Shown: positions 10,022 through 20,637 of the stretch, in pieces | How the letters are laid out: each line of letters opens with the position of its first letter | Position numbering within the stretch: the stretch's first letter is position 1 | Source of the DNA: Sergeia podlipaevii | Taxonomy: Eukaryota; Euglenozoa; Kinetoplastea; Trypanosomatida; Trypanosomatidae | Direction of reading: 5' to 3' | Assembly (NCBI GenBank): GCA_030849805.1 | Contig: JASANZ010002235.1 | Span: 25,384 to 89,383 of the forward strand | Length of the DNA stretch: 64,000 nt | Made by a program: the position numbers and the translations under genes | Notes under the pieces: generated by a model | What the model was told of the DNA's origin: nothing | The model's database searches: none | Seen by the model: only the letters and a program-made list of their open reading frames with translations

Positions 10022-11114
10022 TTGAGTTTTAATGTGCTCAGTGGCAACTTGGATTGTTGTATAGACGATTCACACTGTTCTTTTTCTCTTTTAAATACAT
10101 GTTGGAGAGAGATAGCTTTGATAGACCGTTTCAGCGTAATTTTTTTTCTTTTTCCTCTTTGAGAATAGCATATAACATAAAAAAAAAGGATTAATAGTGA
10201 TAAAAACAATAACAATGAAGAGGTGCATATATTGCCTAGTACGTGGAGGCCTTATTCAGCCGTCGGTGCTTCTCTATTCCTCTCATTATTTTTCTTTTTG
10301 ATGTTCGATATATTTGCATAAACAATCTAATTTTATGTTTGCTGTTCTATCCGCTTTTTTTTTTCTTCCTTTTAAAAAACAGTTTATATATTAGTAGAGT
10401 TCATAAGCATAGGTACCTGCATATACACACATATACTCGGTACGAAAAAGCAAACAAAACAGAGCTGAGTTGCCGCGATCGTGCACGTGTAGTGTGCCGT
10501 TTTCTAGGATATACATTTTAGAGATTAGTTTGTCTTTGAGTCAATTCTCTTCTATTTTTTTTTTTCTTCTCTCTCGTAAGAGTTATCAATAAGAATAGTA
10601 AAAAAAAAGGCATAAAAAACATTTAAAAGAAGTAAAAGAAAAAGAGAAGGTAGTCCAAAGGCTCCACAGGTGCTTCGCGACGGGTTACTCTAGCTGTATT
10701 GTCTGTAGTGTATTGTTTCCACACGCCTTTTCCATTTTTTTTTATTCTCTTCTTTTTTAGTATTACTTTGGTTATTTTGACCAGTTTTTATTTTTATTTT
10801 TAAACGTTACAGACGAGGGGAGAAGGAAGCAAACACGGATTGCGCTTTTGTTTTACCATTTTTTTTTTTTAAAAGAAAAGTGAAGTTCGCACTCGAAGCA
10901 GCGTTTTCTTATATCATTATTTTTTTTTCTCTCATTTCTTTATACACAACGAGTGTGTGTGTGTGTGTGTGATAGAGAGGAGCCTTTTTCCTTTTTTTGC
11001 TGTTGTTGAAAATTTTTGTTTAGATCTTCTTTGTTTTTGATTTTGATTTTTATTTATTCTTATTTATTCTAGTTTTTTTTTTTTTTTTTAAAACTGATTG
11101 CTCCAAGAATTATC

Positions 11115-14100
11115 ATGGAGAGTGCAGGAGGGCCAGGTAACTCGAAGGTGGTTGCGCCACCAGCATTCCCATTGCAGTCCGTACGCAGTTTGCTTTCTAG
11201 CAGCTCTCGCTTTGCATCTCATGCTACCTCATGGATCTACAGCCGTGCCACCTTCAGCTTCCTTGGCTCTGGCTCTGATGCACCGTCTGCACTCGATGCC
11301 AGTCTTGTTATTTACCTGGGAACTGCTCTACTGGCAGTGGAAACTACAAGAGCTGTGCGCAGCGTTCATGCGCAGGTGAACAAGTATTGCGCGGAGCAGC
11401 GAGTCTTCAACGCACCCATCGCATCCGCAGCAAACATGAAGGCGGCTTTGGATGGGACTGCCACCACAGAGGGAGGGGAAGAGGGGGCCAGTGAAGACTT
11501 GTCCCGAGGGGATTCTGAGGACGCTCAAGCCGCAGAGGCAGCCGGCAACAGAGCCACCCCCGCGGTGCTGGTGCAGTACTGGGCTCAGATAGAGCGTACT
11601 ATTTTACTTGCGCCGCGCTTGCCACTGCCCGCATCACTTCCAGCTCGCACGGTTGCGTTTGAGCCTGGGGAAGAAGTGTGGAGAGAGAAAAACAAAGATG
11701 TTGTTGAGGAGGGAGACACGCATAAAGCAAACCGTGATGAGGGGGAGGGCGATGGAGCAGAACAGTCGGCGGGCGGTCGGAAGCACACGCCCACGTGGCA
11801 AGACCTGGCACCATACAAGTCCACCAGCGTCTCTCTCGTTTTCTCTTTCTTCTCTTCCAGATACAGAGAGAAGGGTCGGCGACTTCTTGAAAATGTCGGT
11901 GATGCGTCAGCAGGTGGGTGTGGAAGCAACGGATTTTGCTTGCCGGTGCGCGGGTGTTTCCTGTATATGCAGCTGCCTTTCACCTCCCGCAATATGCTCT
12001 CCCGGCGCGGGAGTTCGCGCGGCCTGAGCGGTATTTCGCCACTTCCCACCTCACAATCGACGGAGTCTGATATGGCCAGTGGCGTGTCCGGGATGAAACG
12101 GGGTCCGTTGTGGCTTGTGCCAGATCCGTTGACCGACTATGAAGTGTCTCATACGTGGGAGGCTATCTTTCTTGTCTGGACCGGGTCCGTTGACGTTAAT
12201 CTCAACATCCGCGAGGTGCGCAAGCTGTTGATCGAAGCCACCCCACCCGCTTTCAGCGCGAGGTTGGTTGGTTCGCCAGAACGAGGACCGAGCACGGAGG
12301 ACTATGCAAGTGTGTGCCTCGCTATGATGTGGTACTGTGTGCAGCTCAAGGCGGTTTATCAGTCTCTGGTGGTACATGAGGATGTGGAGCGATGTGAAAG
12401 TGAACTGGAGGAGCTGCGCACTTACGCGAGCACGTTGTTTCGAAAGTGCATCCCCCGTTGGCCTGATGCGGAGCGGATGTCCGCGCTCACCCCATATGCA
12501 CTGAGTAGCCGACAAGTCGTGTGCTTCGTGCGTGGCTGCTGGGCTGCATTGAGTGCGGTCCACGCAGAGCTGGTATCTCTTCGAGCGCGCATGAGCATCC
12601 GCAGCGTGTATTCCTTGGCCAAGTACATGTACGCTTCTTCGGGCTCCAAGTACGCGGCGGCAGGGCTGATTGCGGTGCTCACCACGCTGCTGTCGCGTGT
12701 GTCCAGCATAGGCAGAGTGGCGCGCGGCTACATCAACGATGCCGTCAATATGCATATAGACGGACCAGCTGATACCGCAGATACTGACAGCGGGTCTCCT
12801 ACTGATACGTCGCTCACTGCGAGCCCTCACATCATTACTCTTTGCCTGTTTGAGCTCCTCCGCTTTACGCTCAACTATGCGCTGCAGAAAACAACCAACG
12901 AGTTCATCTCCTTCACAGCCGCCAGCCGTAGCGAGGCTGTTACGCGACAGCTCTACGAGGCCTTTGCCAACACCCCACTCGATTTCTTTGACTACCACAC
13001 GTACGATGAGGTGGAGCAGATCCTCTACTACGTAGGGGACATGGAAGGGGTCGATGTGCAGGTGCATCAGTACGTCTTTGACGCAGCGGATGCACTGTGG
13101 TCCTTGTACGGGTCCATCTCGCAACTCAAGCACAGCGCGGCGATGTCGGACGAGGGGAGTCAAGCAGGCGGCGGCAGCACAGGCTCACGTGCACTTATGC
13201 TTGCAGTTGCGACCGTCATGTTACCGCAATGTATACGCGGAGTGAGTGGCTTCGTGCAGCGCCGATATCAAATGTTGCTGCGTGAGGGGTACTTGCAGTG
13301 GATATCGCCCCCGCGACTTGCAGACTGTGAGGAGGAAGATGATGAGCAAGGCAACGATGGCGGCTTTGGTGGTGAAGGACTGCTGTTGAAGGGGATGGAG
13401 ATCATTGCGCTTGTGCACCAGCTGAGGCCGTACGGCGCGGACAGACGCCTTGTGCGTGCGTGGAATCAATATTCACAAGCCAAGTACCGCCGCGCAGTTA
13501 ACTTTATGGACGGCGGTGACGGTACGGACGCTGGCAGCCGCCACCATCACACTAATGGAGAAGCACCGGCCGCCTCCTCTATTTCAGGGCAGCGCTGGCA
13601 TGGTGGGGAGGCAGACGAGGAGCAAGACGAACGCTACATATGGAACAACATTCGCCTGCTTCTATCTCTTCCACATGGAAAGGTCATCCCCGGCGTAGGG
13701 AACGCGCTCCTCTCGATGGCGGAGTGGCTGCTTCCCCTCATTGCTACTTCGTACGGTGCCAAGTGGTGTCGTCTCAACGGCCTGGGTGTCTTTGCCCTTC
13801 AGGACAGCATCGATGCAGTGGAGCGCGGCCTTGGTGTTGTGACGGATGGGTATGACCTCATCGGAATGGTGCTGGCTAATGCGTATAAGGCAGCGGTGCT
13901 GGAACGTGTGCTGGATCGGGCTTCCTGGGAGGGCTCTTCGCACGGTGGACGCCCTGTAGTGGTTGTGGGTAGCACAGAGGATCGAAGCACTCGTCTTCCT
14001 AATTCCCCGAAGGCGCAACGTGCTCTTGCACTTGAGGCTAAAGCTGAAGATGATGCTGCTGCTGTTGCCGAGGCGCCAGTGCACAGTGATATGGGCGACG

Positions 14101-15338
14101 TTGCCGTCAGCGAACACGACGGAAAGAAGCGACTCACGATGACATCCGCCGCCACCACCCGCGTCGACTACACCAGTGAGAACTTCTACGCCTATATGGT
14201 GGCTACTGCAATACACATTGAACACTTGCAGTACCGCTACGCCTCCGCGCCGACGGTGAGCGTGTTTAGTCGCCCGCTGAACTTCACGCTACAACTACGT
14301 GATGCCGGTGGCAAGGGGAGATTCATCTGCATTTCCGGTCCTGCCAGCAGTGGCAGAAGCACGCTGCTCACCTTACTACTCGGTCTCTACACGTGCTACC
14401 CCGCGGATCACCCGAACGCGCGCATCACGTTTGATTTTGCCGCCCGTGGACGCCCGGCGTGGTGGTCGTGGGCAGCGGCTCGTCGGCTGCGGCGCCGGCA
14501 GCGCAGGATGGAGCTGGACCCGCGTGGCCAGCGCCGACTCCGGTTTGACAGCGAGGACGCGCTTCACTCTGTCTTCTCCTCGCGTCGTGATTTTGGTTTG
14601 TTGGGCTCTGCACCGCTTTCTCCCCTGGGGCCCTCGCACGAGGACGATAGAAACGGCGCCTTCTATTCGAGTCGAATTGACCTGCAGCGAGGGGTGTCCT
14701 ATGGGGCACTGCAGGATGTACCCAGCCCTGGGGAGCACGATGCCGAGGAGGACCCCGACGATGTCGCGGACGAGCTAGAGAAGAACGAGCAAGCACTGCT
14801 TCCTTTGACCATGCCCTCTGTGGACCTTGGCCTTATCCCTGTTGATATACTGCGTAGACGCCTCTTTAGCTATGTGCCAGAGCACCCAACTTTGATCAGC
14901 GGTGCCACGATTGCGCAGAATATCGCACTTACCAGTCAAGCTGCTCTTGCACGTGCTGCCACGCTCGCCCGCGTAGAGCAATGCGCTGAGCTTGCGCAGT
15001 GTCTCTTTGTTGCTGATTTCCCGCTCGGTGTGATGACGCGTGTCTGCGACACAGCGCCGGGGTGGGGTGGAGGCGGCGCGGGCAGCGCGGGGTCTCGAAG
15101 TAGCGTGAGGCTCAACGCGGATCAACTGCAGCGGCTGATGATTGCGCGCGCGTTGTTTCATGGCGGTGATGTACTTCTTTTAGATGAGCCTACAGTCGGG
15201 GTGAACGCCGACACGGTCACTGCACTTGGGGAAACCTGGCGGCGTCTTCTTAAGCACGGCATACTGAAGGGGGTTGTGTGTGTGACGCAGGAGCCTCTGC
15301 TGCACGCACTCGCGGATGAAACGATAGCGCTTGAATAG
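11115..15338 (+). CDS. ABC transporter-like paralogue with degenerate nucleotide-binding motifs
   Basis: 1407 residues, clearly paralogous to the preceding gene: same order of domains, the same conserved segments around residue 621 (DFFDYHTYDEVEQ) and a matching Cys/Trp-rich region near 470. The cassette is decayed at every ATP-handling motif except Walker B. Walker A reads GPASSGRST with R1081 in place of Lys, the Q-loop position is E1256, the signature is LNADQ at 1333-1337 instead of LSGGQ, and the switch His is Q1392. Walker B D1357/E1358 is kept. The reading frame is intact and long, so this is a maintained protein and not a pseudogene. The insertion between Walker A and Q-loop is even longer here (175 residues, Arg- and Asp-rich). 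I infer a non-hydrolytic partner or regulator of the neighbouring transporter; direct evidence of pairing is absent. Confidence 0.7.
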   Translation: MESAGGPGNSKVVAPPAFPLQSVRSLLSSSSRFASHATSWIYSRATFSFLGSGSDAPSALDASLVIYLGTALLAVETTRAVRSVHAQVNKYCAEQRVFNAPIASAANMKAALDGTATTEGGEEGASEDLSRGDSEDAQAAEAAGNRATPAVLVQYWAQIERTILLAPRLPLPASLPARTVAFEPGEEVWREKNKDVVEEGDTHKANRDEGEGDGAEQSAGGRKHTPTWQDLAPYKSTSVSLVFSFFSSRYREKGRRLLENVGDASAGGCGSNGFCLPVRGCFLYMQLPFTSRNMLSRRGSSRGLSGISPLPTSQSTESDMASGVSGMKRGPLWLVPDPLTDYEVSHTWEAIFLVWTGSVDVNLNIREVRKLLIEATPPAFSARLVGSPERGPSTEDYASVCLAMMWYCVQLKAVYQSLVVHEDVERCESELEELRTYASTLFRKCIPRWPDAERMSALTPYALSSRQVVCFVRGCWAALSAVHAELVSLRARMSIRSVYSLAKYMYASSGSKYAAAGLIAVLTTLLSRVSSIGRVARGYINDAVNMHIDGPADTADTDSGSPTDTSLTASPHIITLCLFELLRFTLNYALQKTTNEFISFTAASRSEAVTRQLYEAFANTPLDFFDYHTYDEVEQILYYVGDMEGVDVQVHQYVFDAADALWSLYGSISQLKHSAAMSDEGSQAGGGSTGSRALMLAVATVMLPQCIRGVSGFVQRRYQMLLREGYLQWISPPRLADCEEEDDEQGNDGGFGGEGLLLKGMEIIALVHQLRPYGADRRLVRAWNQYSQAKYRRAVNFMDGGDGTDAGSRHHHTNGEAPAASSISGQRWHGGEADEEQDERYIWNNIRLLLSLPHGKVIPGVGNALLSMAEWLLPLIATSYGAKWCRLNGLGVFALQDSIDAVERGLGVVTDGYDLIGMVLANAYKAAVLERVLDRASWEGSSHGGRPVVVVGSTEDRSTRLPNSPKAQRALALEAKAEDDAAAVAEAPVHSDMGDVAVSEHDGKKRLTMTSAATTRVDYTSENFYAYMVATAIHIEHLQYRYASAPTVSVFSRPLNFTLQLRDAGGKGRFICISGPASSGRSTLLTLLLGLYTCYPADHPNARITFDFAARGRPAWWSWAAARRLRRRQRRMELDPRGQRRLRFDSEDALHSVFSSRRDFGLLGSAPLSPLGPSHEDDRNGAFYSSRIDLQRGVSYGALQDVPSPGEHDAEEDPDDVADELEKNEQALLPLTMPSVDLGLIPVDILRRRLFSYVPEHPTLISGATIAQNIALTSQAALARAATLARVEQCAELAQCLFVADFPLGVMTRVCDTAPGWGGGGAGSAGSRSSVRLNADQLQRLMIARALFHGGDVLLLDEPTVGVNADTVTALGETWRRLLKHGILKGVVCVTQEPLLHALADETIALE

Positions 15339-16569
15339 AGAGAGAGAGAGGTGAAAAGTAGTGAGGCAGTAGCCTCCCCCCTCAAAAAACGAAACATAAA
15401 AAATAAAAAAGTAGCCTTCTTATTACTATTTTTTTCTAATTCGAAAACAATGGGGGAGCATTTTGAAGAGGAAAATAAACTAAATGAAGAAGTTTTTTTA
15501 AAAAAGGGGAAGAAAAGAAATGAGTTGGCCAAGAAAAGCATTGCGTCTCGAAACGCTGTAGGTTTTTTTTTTTTATACTTATAACATACAATGTTTTTTT
15601 TTTTTTTAAATATTTTTTGATGATTATTATTATGTAAGTAGGTGTGTCTGTGTAACATCTGATGCTTACCACGATTATTTTCACGTTAACTAAGTTTCAC
15701 ATTTATTTGTGTTAACACTACGTAGTGTTTTCCGAATAGGAGAGGCAACTATGATAAAGAAAATGAAAGATATATATATATCTATATATTACGCAAACAC
15801 ATAGTATCGCACATGGTACCGGTGTGCAGCTACTACAGCTTTGATAAGAATTGTATCTAAAAGTTTTTATATTTTTTCTTTGTAGTGTGAGTAGACCACA
15901 TGACTTATTTTTCTCTTTTCTCTCTCTATTTCTTCCCTGAACATACTTACCCATGTTTAATCTCTTTTACATAACAACGCAGTCATGTTCTACACCCGAT
16001 ATCGCATCACATATTTTTTCTCTCTTACTGAAGTTTAGCCAGTTTTTTTTTCCCTTTTTAAATATTTCTTAGTGCTTTTTTTTTTTGCTATTTCATTGTA
16101 CATCTTAGCGCCTTTTTACAGCTTATCGACACCTGCGCATATTTTTGTTTTCCTCATCAAAAGAAAAAAAAAAGTGAGCAAACTAAAGGAGGCAAACATC
16201 TTTGCCTTTATCATTTTTTATTGCATTTTCATACTGTTAAGCGGAGTTCATTTTTTTTTTTTTTTAAAGGTATTGACGCTGCTGTTATCTTGAAGCATCC
16301 AGCATCTGTTTCATTCTTTATACTAGTAAGACATAAGAACAAGAAGTCTTACGAGGAAAGAAAAATATAAGAAGAAAAAGTTTGGAGAGAAACACAGTCT
16401 GCCTTAAGAAGGACACATTTCTATTCCTTTCTTCTTTAAGCACTTATATATTTAAAGTTTTTTTTTGTTTTTTTCTTTACTATTACGTGGCCCTACTGCC
16501 TATAACACATACACACATACGTACGAATTTTCCTTTTCAAAAGAGAGCGAGAGAGAGCGAGAGAGAGAG
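15339..16569 (+). other. Intergenic region, about 1.2 kb, no gene seen
   Basis: AT-rich with several T runs (about 15572-15580, 15595-15607, 16251-16265) and TA-rich patches. The last 28 nt are a GA-rich purine tract reaching the ATG at 16570. Confidence 0.6.
16528..16543 (+). promoter_or_regulatory. Probable trans-splice acceptor followed by a GA-repeat 5' leader
   Basis: Pyrimidine stretch 16528-16538 ends at the AG of 16542-16543. The leader from there to the ATG at 16570 is almost pure GA/GC purine repeat. This decides the start against the TTG at 16465, which would lie upstream of the acceptor. Confidence 0.5.
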
Positions 16570-18432
16570 ATGTTGTCTAATAACAGGCAAGTCGACAACG
16601 TCATTTTGATCTCATGTCCCTTCACACCCCGCACCCGTCAGCGCCTCGCGATGCGACGCCAGGGCAACATTTCTAGCCCTCCTCCTACTGCCCCTGAAAC
16701 TCCCAAGCGCAGGGCAAGTGCCCCGAGTGCCTCTGCGGACCGTATGTCACTCTTTCAGTCGCCCCCACCCACAGAGCGCAAGCAGTATGACTCTACCCCA
16801 GCCGGATCAGCAACAGATGAAGTCAGCAAGGACAAGAAACCAGTGGACAAAAATAGTTTGTCACGTGACATGAGCGATGGGTCTGGCGCGAGCGTGACGG
16901 CGATTCGCCGCCGTGCACGTCTGTTGGAGAGCACTCGCGATCTCCTAGAGCTGCTCAAGCTACAGGGGAGCGAGAAGGCCTCCACGGGGGAGGTTCTTTC
17001 TGCGATGGAGAACGTACGGGACGCGTCTGTGACCGCGAACAACGAGAGCAAGCATGCTGGTGCGGATGCACCAAAGCCTGAGCCCGGCAGCCCCGCCAGC
17101 AATGTGCAGCTGTACTGCACCGTGTTGGCAGTGCTGTGTCAGACACTGGACTTTTCTGACTCTGCCTCCAAGGCCACGCGTGGGACACTGGAAGCTGCGC
17201 TTAACAAACTCTCCGAAGCTGCGCAGGACGCTGAAGATCACTTCGTCTTTCATGATGCAGTGGTGGAGGTGGTGAACCAGCTTCTCATGTTTACACCTCT
17301 CAAGATACCAGAGTGGGTATGCCGCGACGAAACCTTGTTTCCAGCGATGGTGCCCACCAGCACCGGAGGAGAGAGAAAGGCGTTGAACCCGTACAGTGGC
17401 GTCAACTCACCTGATGAGGCTCCTGCACTCCTCGACAAGTGTGTCGACTACCTGGGCTTGAAGGATGACATGCCTGTGGTCTTCGAGGAGGAACTGGGAG
17501 TTTGGATCGACTACGTCCGTGCCGCGTACGGCATGTTTGTACTGGAGAACGTGACAACGGAACCGAACACGCCGACGACTGCTAATGCCATGGCGCACTC
17601 CGCAGACACACACGCGCGCAATCCTCACTTTGTGCCACACCGCCTGGAGAGCTACTTTGTCTCTCTCTTCTCCCAGTTTGCCTTTATGCTGCTCGCCACT
17701 TTCTACACCCGCTCAGGGACTAGCTCTACCAACTATACCGCGCGCGTGAACAAGATCGTGACGCACTTCAAGCTTCACCGAGAGACTAGCCACGAGCCTA
17801 TTGAAGTGCGACAGTGCCCGAAGCCGGCGGTACAGCGTGCTGCTGCTGCTGATGTCCCTGCACCCCCTGCTGCTCAGCAGGCGGAGCGCAATCTCGGTGC
17901 CAGTGCGTATCCTCCCCCGCTTCACCCTTCTTCTTATTCTCGCCGCCGTGGTAGCAGCAGTGAACCACGTGCCTCCACCACTGCGCAGCCACGCCGCTCG
18001 CATACCCTCTCGGCTGATGCTGGCGAGGAGCCTCTTCATCAAGTGTTTCATTTTTTGACTCCTGTCCGCTCTCGTTCTAGCTCTGTGTGTGGGTCCGTGG
18101 AGCGCGGCTCTCACTACAACTCCGTTGCGCGCGAAGGTGCCAGGGTACACAACTCGGAGCCACGCTCCAGGTCTGCATCTCAGTGTAACTCCATCCCAAG
18201 AGTCTCCTCGCAGGCAGGCAGTGTGCACTCCAACAACGGCGGTTTGCCTTTTTCTATTATTCGCCATCCAGACAGTCGTTACTCTTCCGTTAATACGACT
18301 TTCACCGACGGTGGCATGAACGATCCACCAGACTCCCTCACGCGCTCAACGAGGAAGGGAGGGATCCCGTGCAAGGATACAACGAACAGCCGCACGCACA
18401 CCTCTGGCCGCCGCGTGAGCCTCCCAGGCTAA
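16570..18432 (+). CDS. Conserved-looking hypothetical protein with Ser/Arg-rich tail
   Basis: 620 residues from the ATG at 16570. The first 150 residues are Ser/Pro-rich. A compact, apparently folded and mostly helical region follows at about 175-410, with spaced Trp, Cys and aromatic residues (for example IPEWVCRDE near 255 and LGVWIDYVRAAYGM near 310). From about 440 the sequence turns into a long disordered tail with many SR and RS dipeptides, resembling the RS-rich tails of RNA-processing factors. I do not recognise the helical domain. It is not Mob1, which I considered because of the length and the Trp-containing helices. No membrane segment or zinc site is visible. Function unknown. Confidence 0.65.
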   Translation: MLSNNRQVDNVILISCPFTPRTRQRLAMRRQGNISSPPPTAPETPKRRASAPSASADRMSLFQSPPPTERKQYDSTPAGSATDEVSKDKKPVDKNSLSRDMSDGSGASVTAIRRRARLLESTRDLLELLKLQGSEKASTGEVLSAMENVRDASVTANNESKHAGADAPKPEPGSPASNVQLYCTVLAVLCQTLDFSDSASKATRGTLEAALNKLSEAAQDAEDHFVFHDAVVEVVNQLLMFTPLKIPEWVCRDETLFPAMVPTSTGGERKALNPYSGVNSPDEAPALLDKCVDYLGLKDDMPVVFEEELGVWIDYVRAAYGMFVLENVTTEPNTPTTANAMAHSADTHARNPHFVPHRLESYFVSLFSQFAFMLLATFYTRSGTSSTNYTARVNKIVTHFKLHRETSHEPIEVRQCPKPAVQRAAAADVPAPPAAQQAERNLGASAYPPPLHPSSYSRRRGSSSEPRASTTAQPRRSHTLSADAGEEPLHQVFHFLTPVRSRSSSVCGSVERGSHYNSVAREGARVHNSEPRSRSASQCNSIPRVSSQAGSVHSNNGGLPFSIIRHPDSRYSSVNTTFTDGGMNDPPDSLTRSTRKGGIPCKDTTNSRTHTSGRRVSLPG

Positions 18433-19514
18433 ATGTGGTCTATTAGCGGCTTTGATATTATTACTGCATTTAAGAAGAATATGTAGACATCACATCGAAA
18501 AAGGCAAAAAAAAAAGCAAACGACCAGAAGACAAAAAAAAAAAACTGCGCATATGCGGCATAGAGGTAAGGAGTAAAGTTTAAATGGAATGCAGTACTTT
18601 GCGTATTTGATAGAAAGGCGAGCTATGTTCTTGTGCACTGTGGCTGGACTCATACGGACAGCATCTCTTTTCTTTTCCTTTTTTTCTTTTTTTTTCTGTT
18701 ATCGCTTACGTTTGCGATTTTCTGTTTTGGGTTTCTTGGAGGGACGGTGACTTTCTTTAGTAGTTCTTTTTCTTTTATTTTTCATCTCGTTCTCTTTTTG
18801 TCCAATTTTCTCTTTACATATACATATATGATGATGATGATGATAATGATATGATTTCCCCCCTCCCTCTACAGTAGTACCAATCAACTGCTAGCGTCTT
18901 TTCTTAAAAGAGTGCGATGTTTTTGTTGTTGGATGTCTCCACTGACTGTTGCTTTCCTCTCTCCCTTCAAAACTTATATATATCGTAGATTTCTATTATT
19001 ATTATTATTAATATTATTTCTATTTCTCTTTATCTTCTGCAATTCATGTAACACCACACGACTCTCGTACGTATTTGCCATTTGAGCCAACCAATGTTCT
19101 CCTTTGGCTCCTTTGTAGAGCAGGGAAGTGTGTATGCGTTTATGGGAAGAAGAAGAGTGGGGTGAGGGCTTCACGTTTTTGTTTCTTCTCTTTTAAACGC
19201 AGTTTTTTTTTGTTGATCCACCGCCATATTTTTATTGAGACACTAGTTTTTACTGAGGACTACAATATATATAACAACACTATTGTCTATGCTTCAAATT
19301 TCCTGTATTGAAAGAGTCGTTCAGTTTGGGGTCGTTTCTGTGTGTGATTCTTTCTTTATTTTATCATTTTTTTTTTTTTACTTCATTCGTAAATATGTTT
19401 ATCATTCTTCTTCTGTTACTTTTTTTGTTGTTGTTGTTAAAGTGCTTTTATATGATAGCTAGTTGCAATGGTCATTTTTCATTAAAGAGTAAAATTGTAT
19501 CCCTCTCTCTCTCC

Positions 19515-19545
19515 ATCTATCTATCTATCTATCTATCTATCTATA
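19515..19545. repeat. (ATCT)n microsatellite
   Basis: About seven to eight tandem ATCT units, preceded by a short CT repeat. Confidence 0.9.
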
Positions 19546-20606
19546 TCTACATGTGTTAGCTGAACAACAATGCATCACTTTCATCTAAGTGTTATACGTG
19601 CGGATCGATTGCGAAAGGTCAGAGTGAGTGGTAGGCTCTTAAGGAAAGAGTTCGCATAGGTGCTGTTGACGAGTGATTTCACTTTTTTTTTTCTTTTTTT
19701 TTTGTTATTTTATGGTGCCTTTTGGTTCACAGGAAGGAAATACAACAACAAAAATGGCAATCGGGAAGGAAACCTTTGCACTGAGACAAGCTGTTTTTGT
19801 GAGCTTTTTTTTTTTACTTATGAAACTATGTGAGCTGTTTTATTTTCTGTTTTCGTTTTCTCTTCATCTCCATTGCAGATGCAAAGACTAGCGAGTGTTG
19901 TGTTTGTTACTAACGAAGGATAGAATGTGGTTACACCATGTGTTCTCACTCTCTCTCTTCTCTCTTGTTGGAGAACGAGAGAGAATGATAGACTGAGGAA
20001 AAGCAAAGAAAGGAAAACATTTTTTTTTTTTTTACTTTGATACAACGTTTTCGTTGACATGACTCTTTCCGCAAGTTGCAATTATATGTTGTCTGTAGAA
20101 GAGAAAAGAAAAGGTTAGTATATGAAGGATAGATGATATGCTAATTGTGATGCAGAGATGCGCGAAGGACGCATTGTGTTCATTGTCATGCAGAAAGGTT
20201 AGGAAGTGGGAGTTACATTGCAACTGTTCATCTTTTTTTTTCTTTTTTATTTACAAAAAAAATACTGTTGCATTACTATTATTATTTATCTCTCATGGAT
20301 GTACTCTTTTTCTTTCTGTGTATCTCTCTCTTTTTTTTTTTTTTAAATATATCTTGCTTTTGTTACGTGGTTTTACAACGACTACTACTGATGTCCAATC
20401 CATATAGCATATATACATATATATTAGGTATTCTATCATCGATATCTCCTTCTTTCTTTATTTTTTTTCCTCTACCCCATTCTCAAATATATATAGGACT
20501 ATCTTATTATTTGTACTCCCGTGCCTTTTTTTTTTTGTTAGACGTGCCTCTCCGTACCTCTGAAGTGCTATATATACATATAGACGTGTTGGTTGGTACG
20601 CACTGA

Positions 20607-20637
20607 CACACATACATACACACACACACACACACAC
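20607..20637. repeat. (CA)n microsatellite, imperfect
   Basis: Tandem CA units with two CATA interruptions at the left side. Confidence 0.85.

Larger units (their letters stand above)
9698..11114 (+). other. Intergenic region between the two ABC paralogues, about 1.4 kb, no gene seen
   Basis: Contains the single ambiguous base at 9716 inside a G-rich run, a (TG)n repeat at 10001-10021, another GT repeat near 10953-10970, and many T runs. The T run 11073-11089 with AG at 11106-11107 is the likely acceptor of the second ABC gene. Frames starting near 9768-9775 and 10243 translate mostly homopolymer sequence and are not credible genes. Confidence 0.6.

Noticed and set aside
10243..10521. Open frame in the ABC spacer with hydrophobic translation
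   Set aside because: Composition follows T-rich spacer sequence, no ATG context or homology, no codon bias like the neighbouring genes.
12051..13163. Long minus-strand open frame of about 370 codons
   Set aside because: It lies antisense to the second ABC gene, whose frame is intact with recognisable motifs. Its translation has no recognisable motif and no upstream acceptor on that strand. All supported genes are on the + strand.
11115..15338. Second ABC gene considered as a pseudogene
   Set aside because: The 1407-codon frame has no stop or frameshift and keeps Walker B and regions shared with the first gene, which points to a maintained protein.
19500..19560. Tandem repeat considered as a CRISPR-like array
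   Set aside because: It is a simple ATCT microsatellite without spacers, and the genome is eukaryotic.
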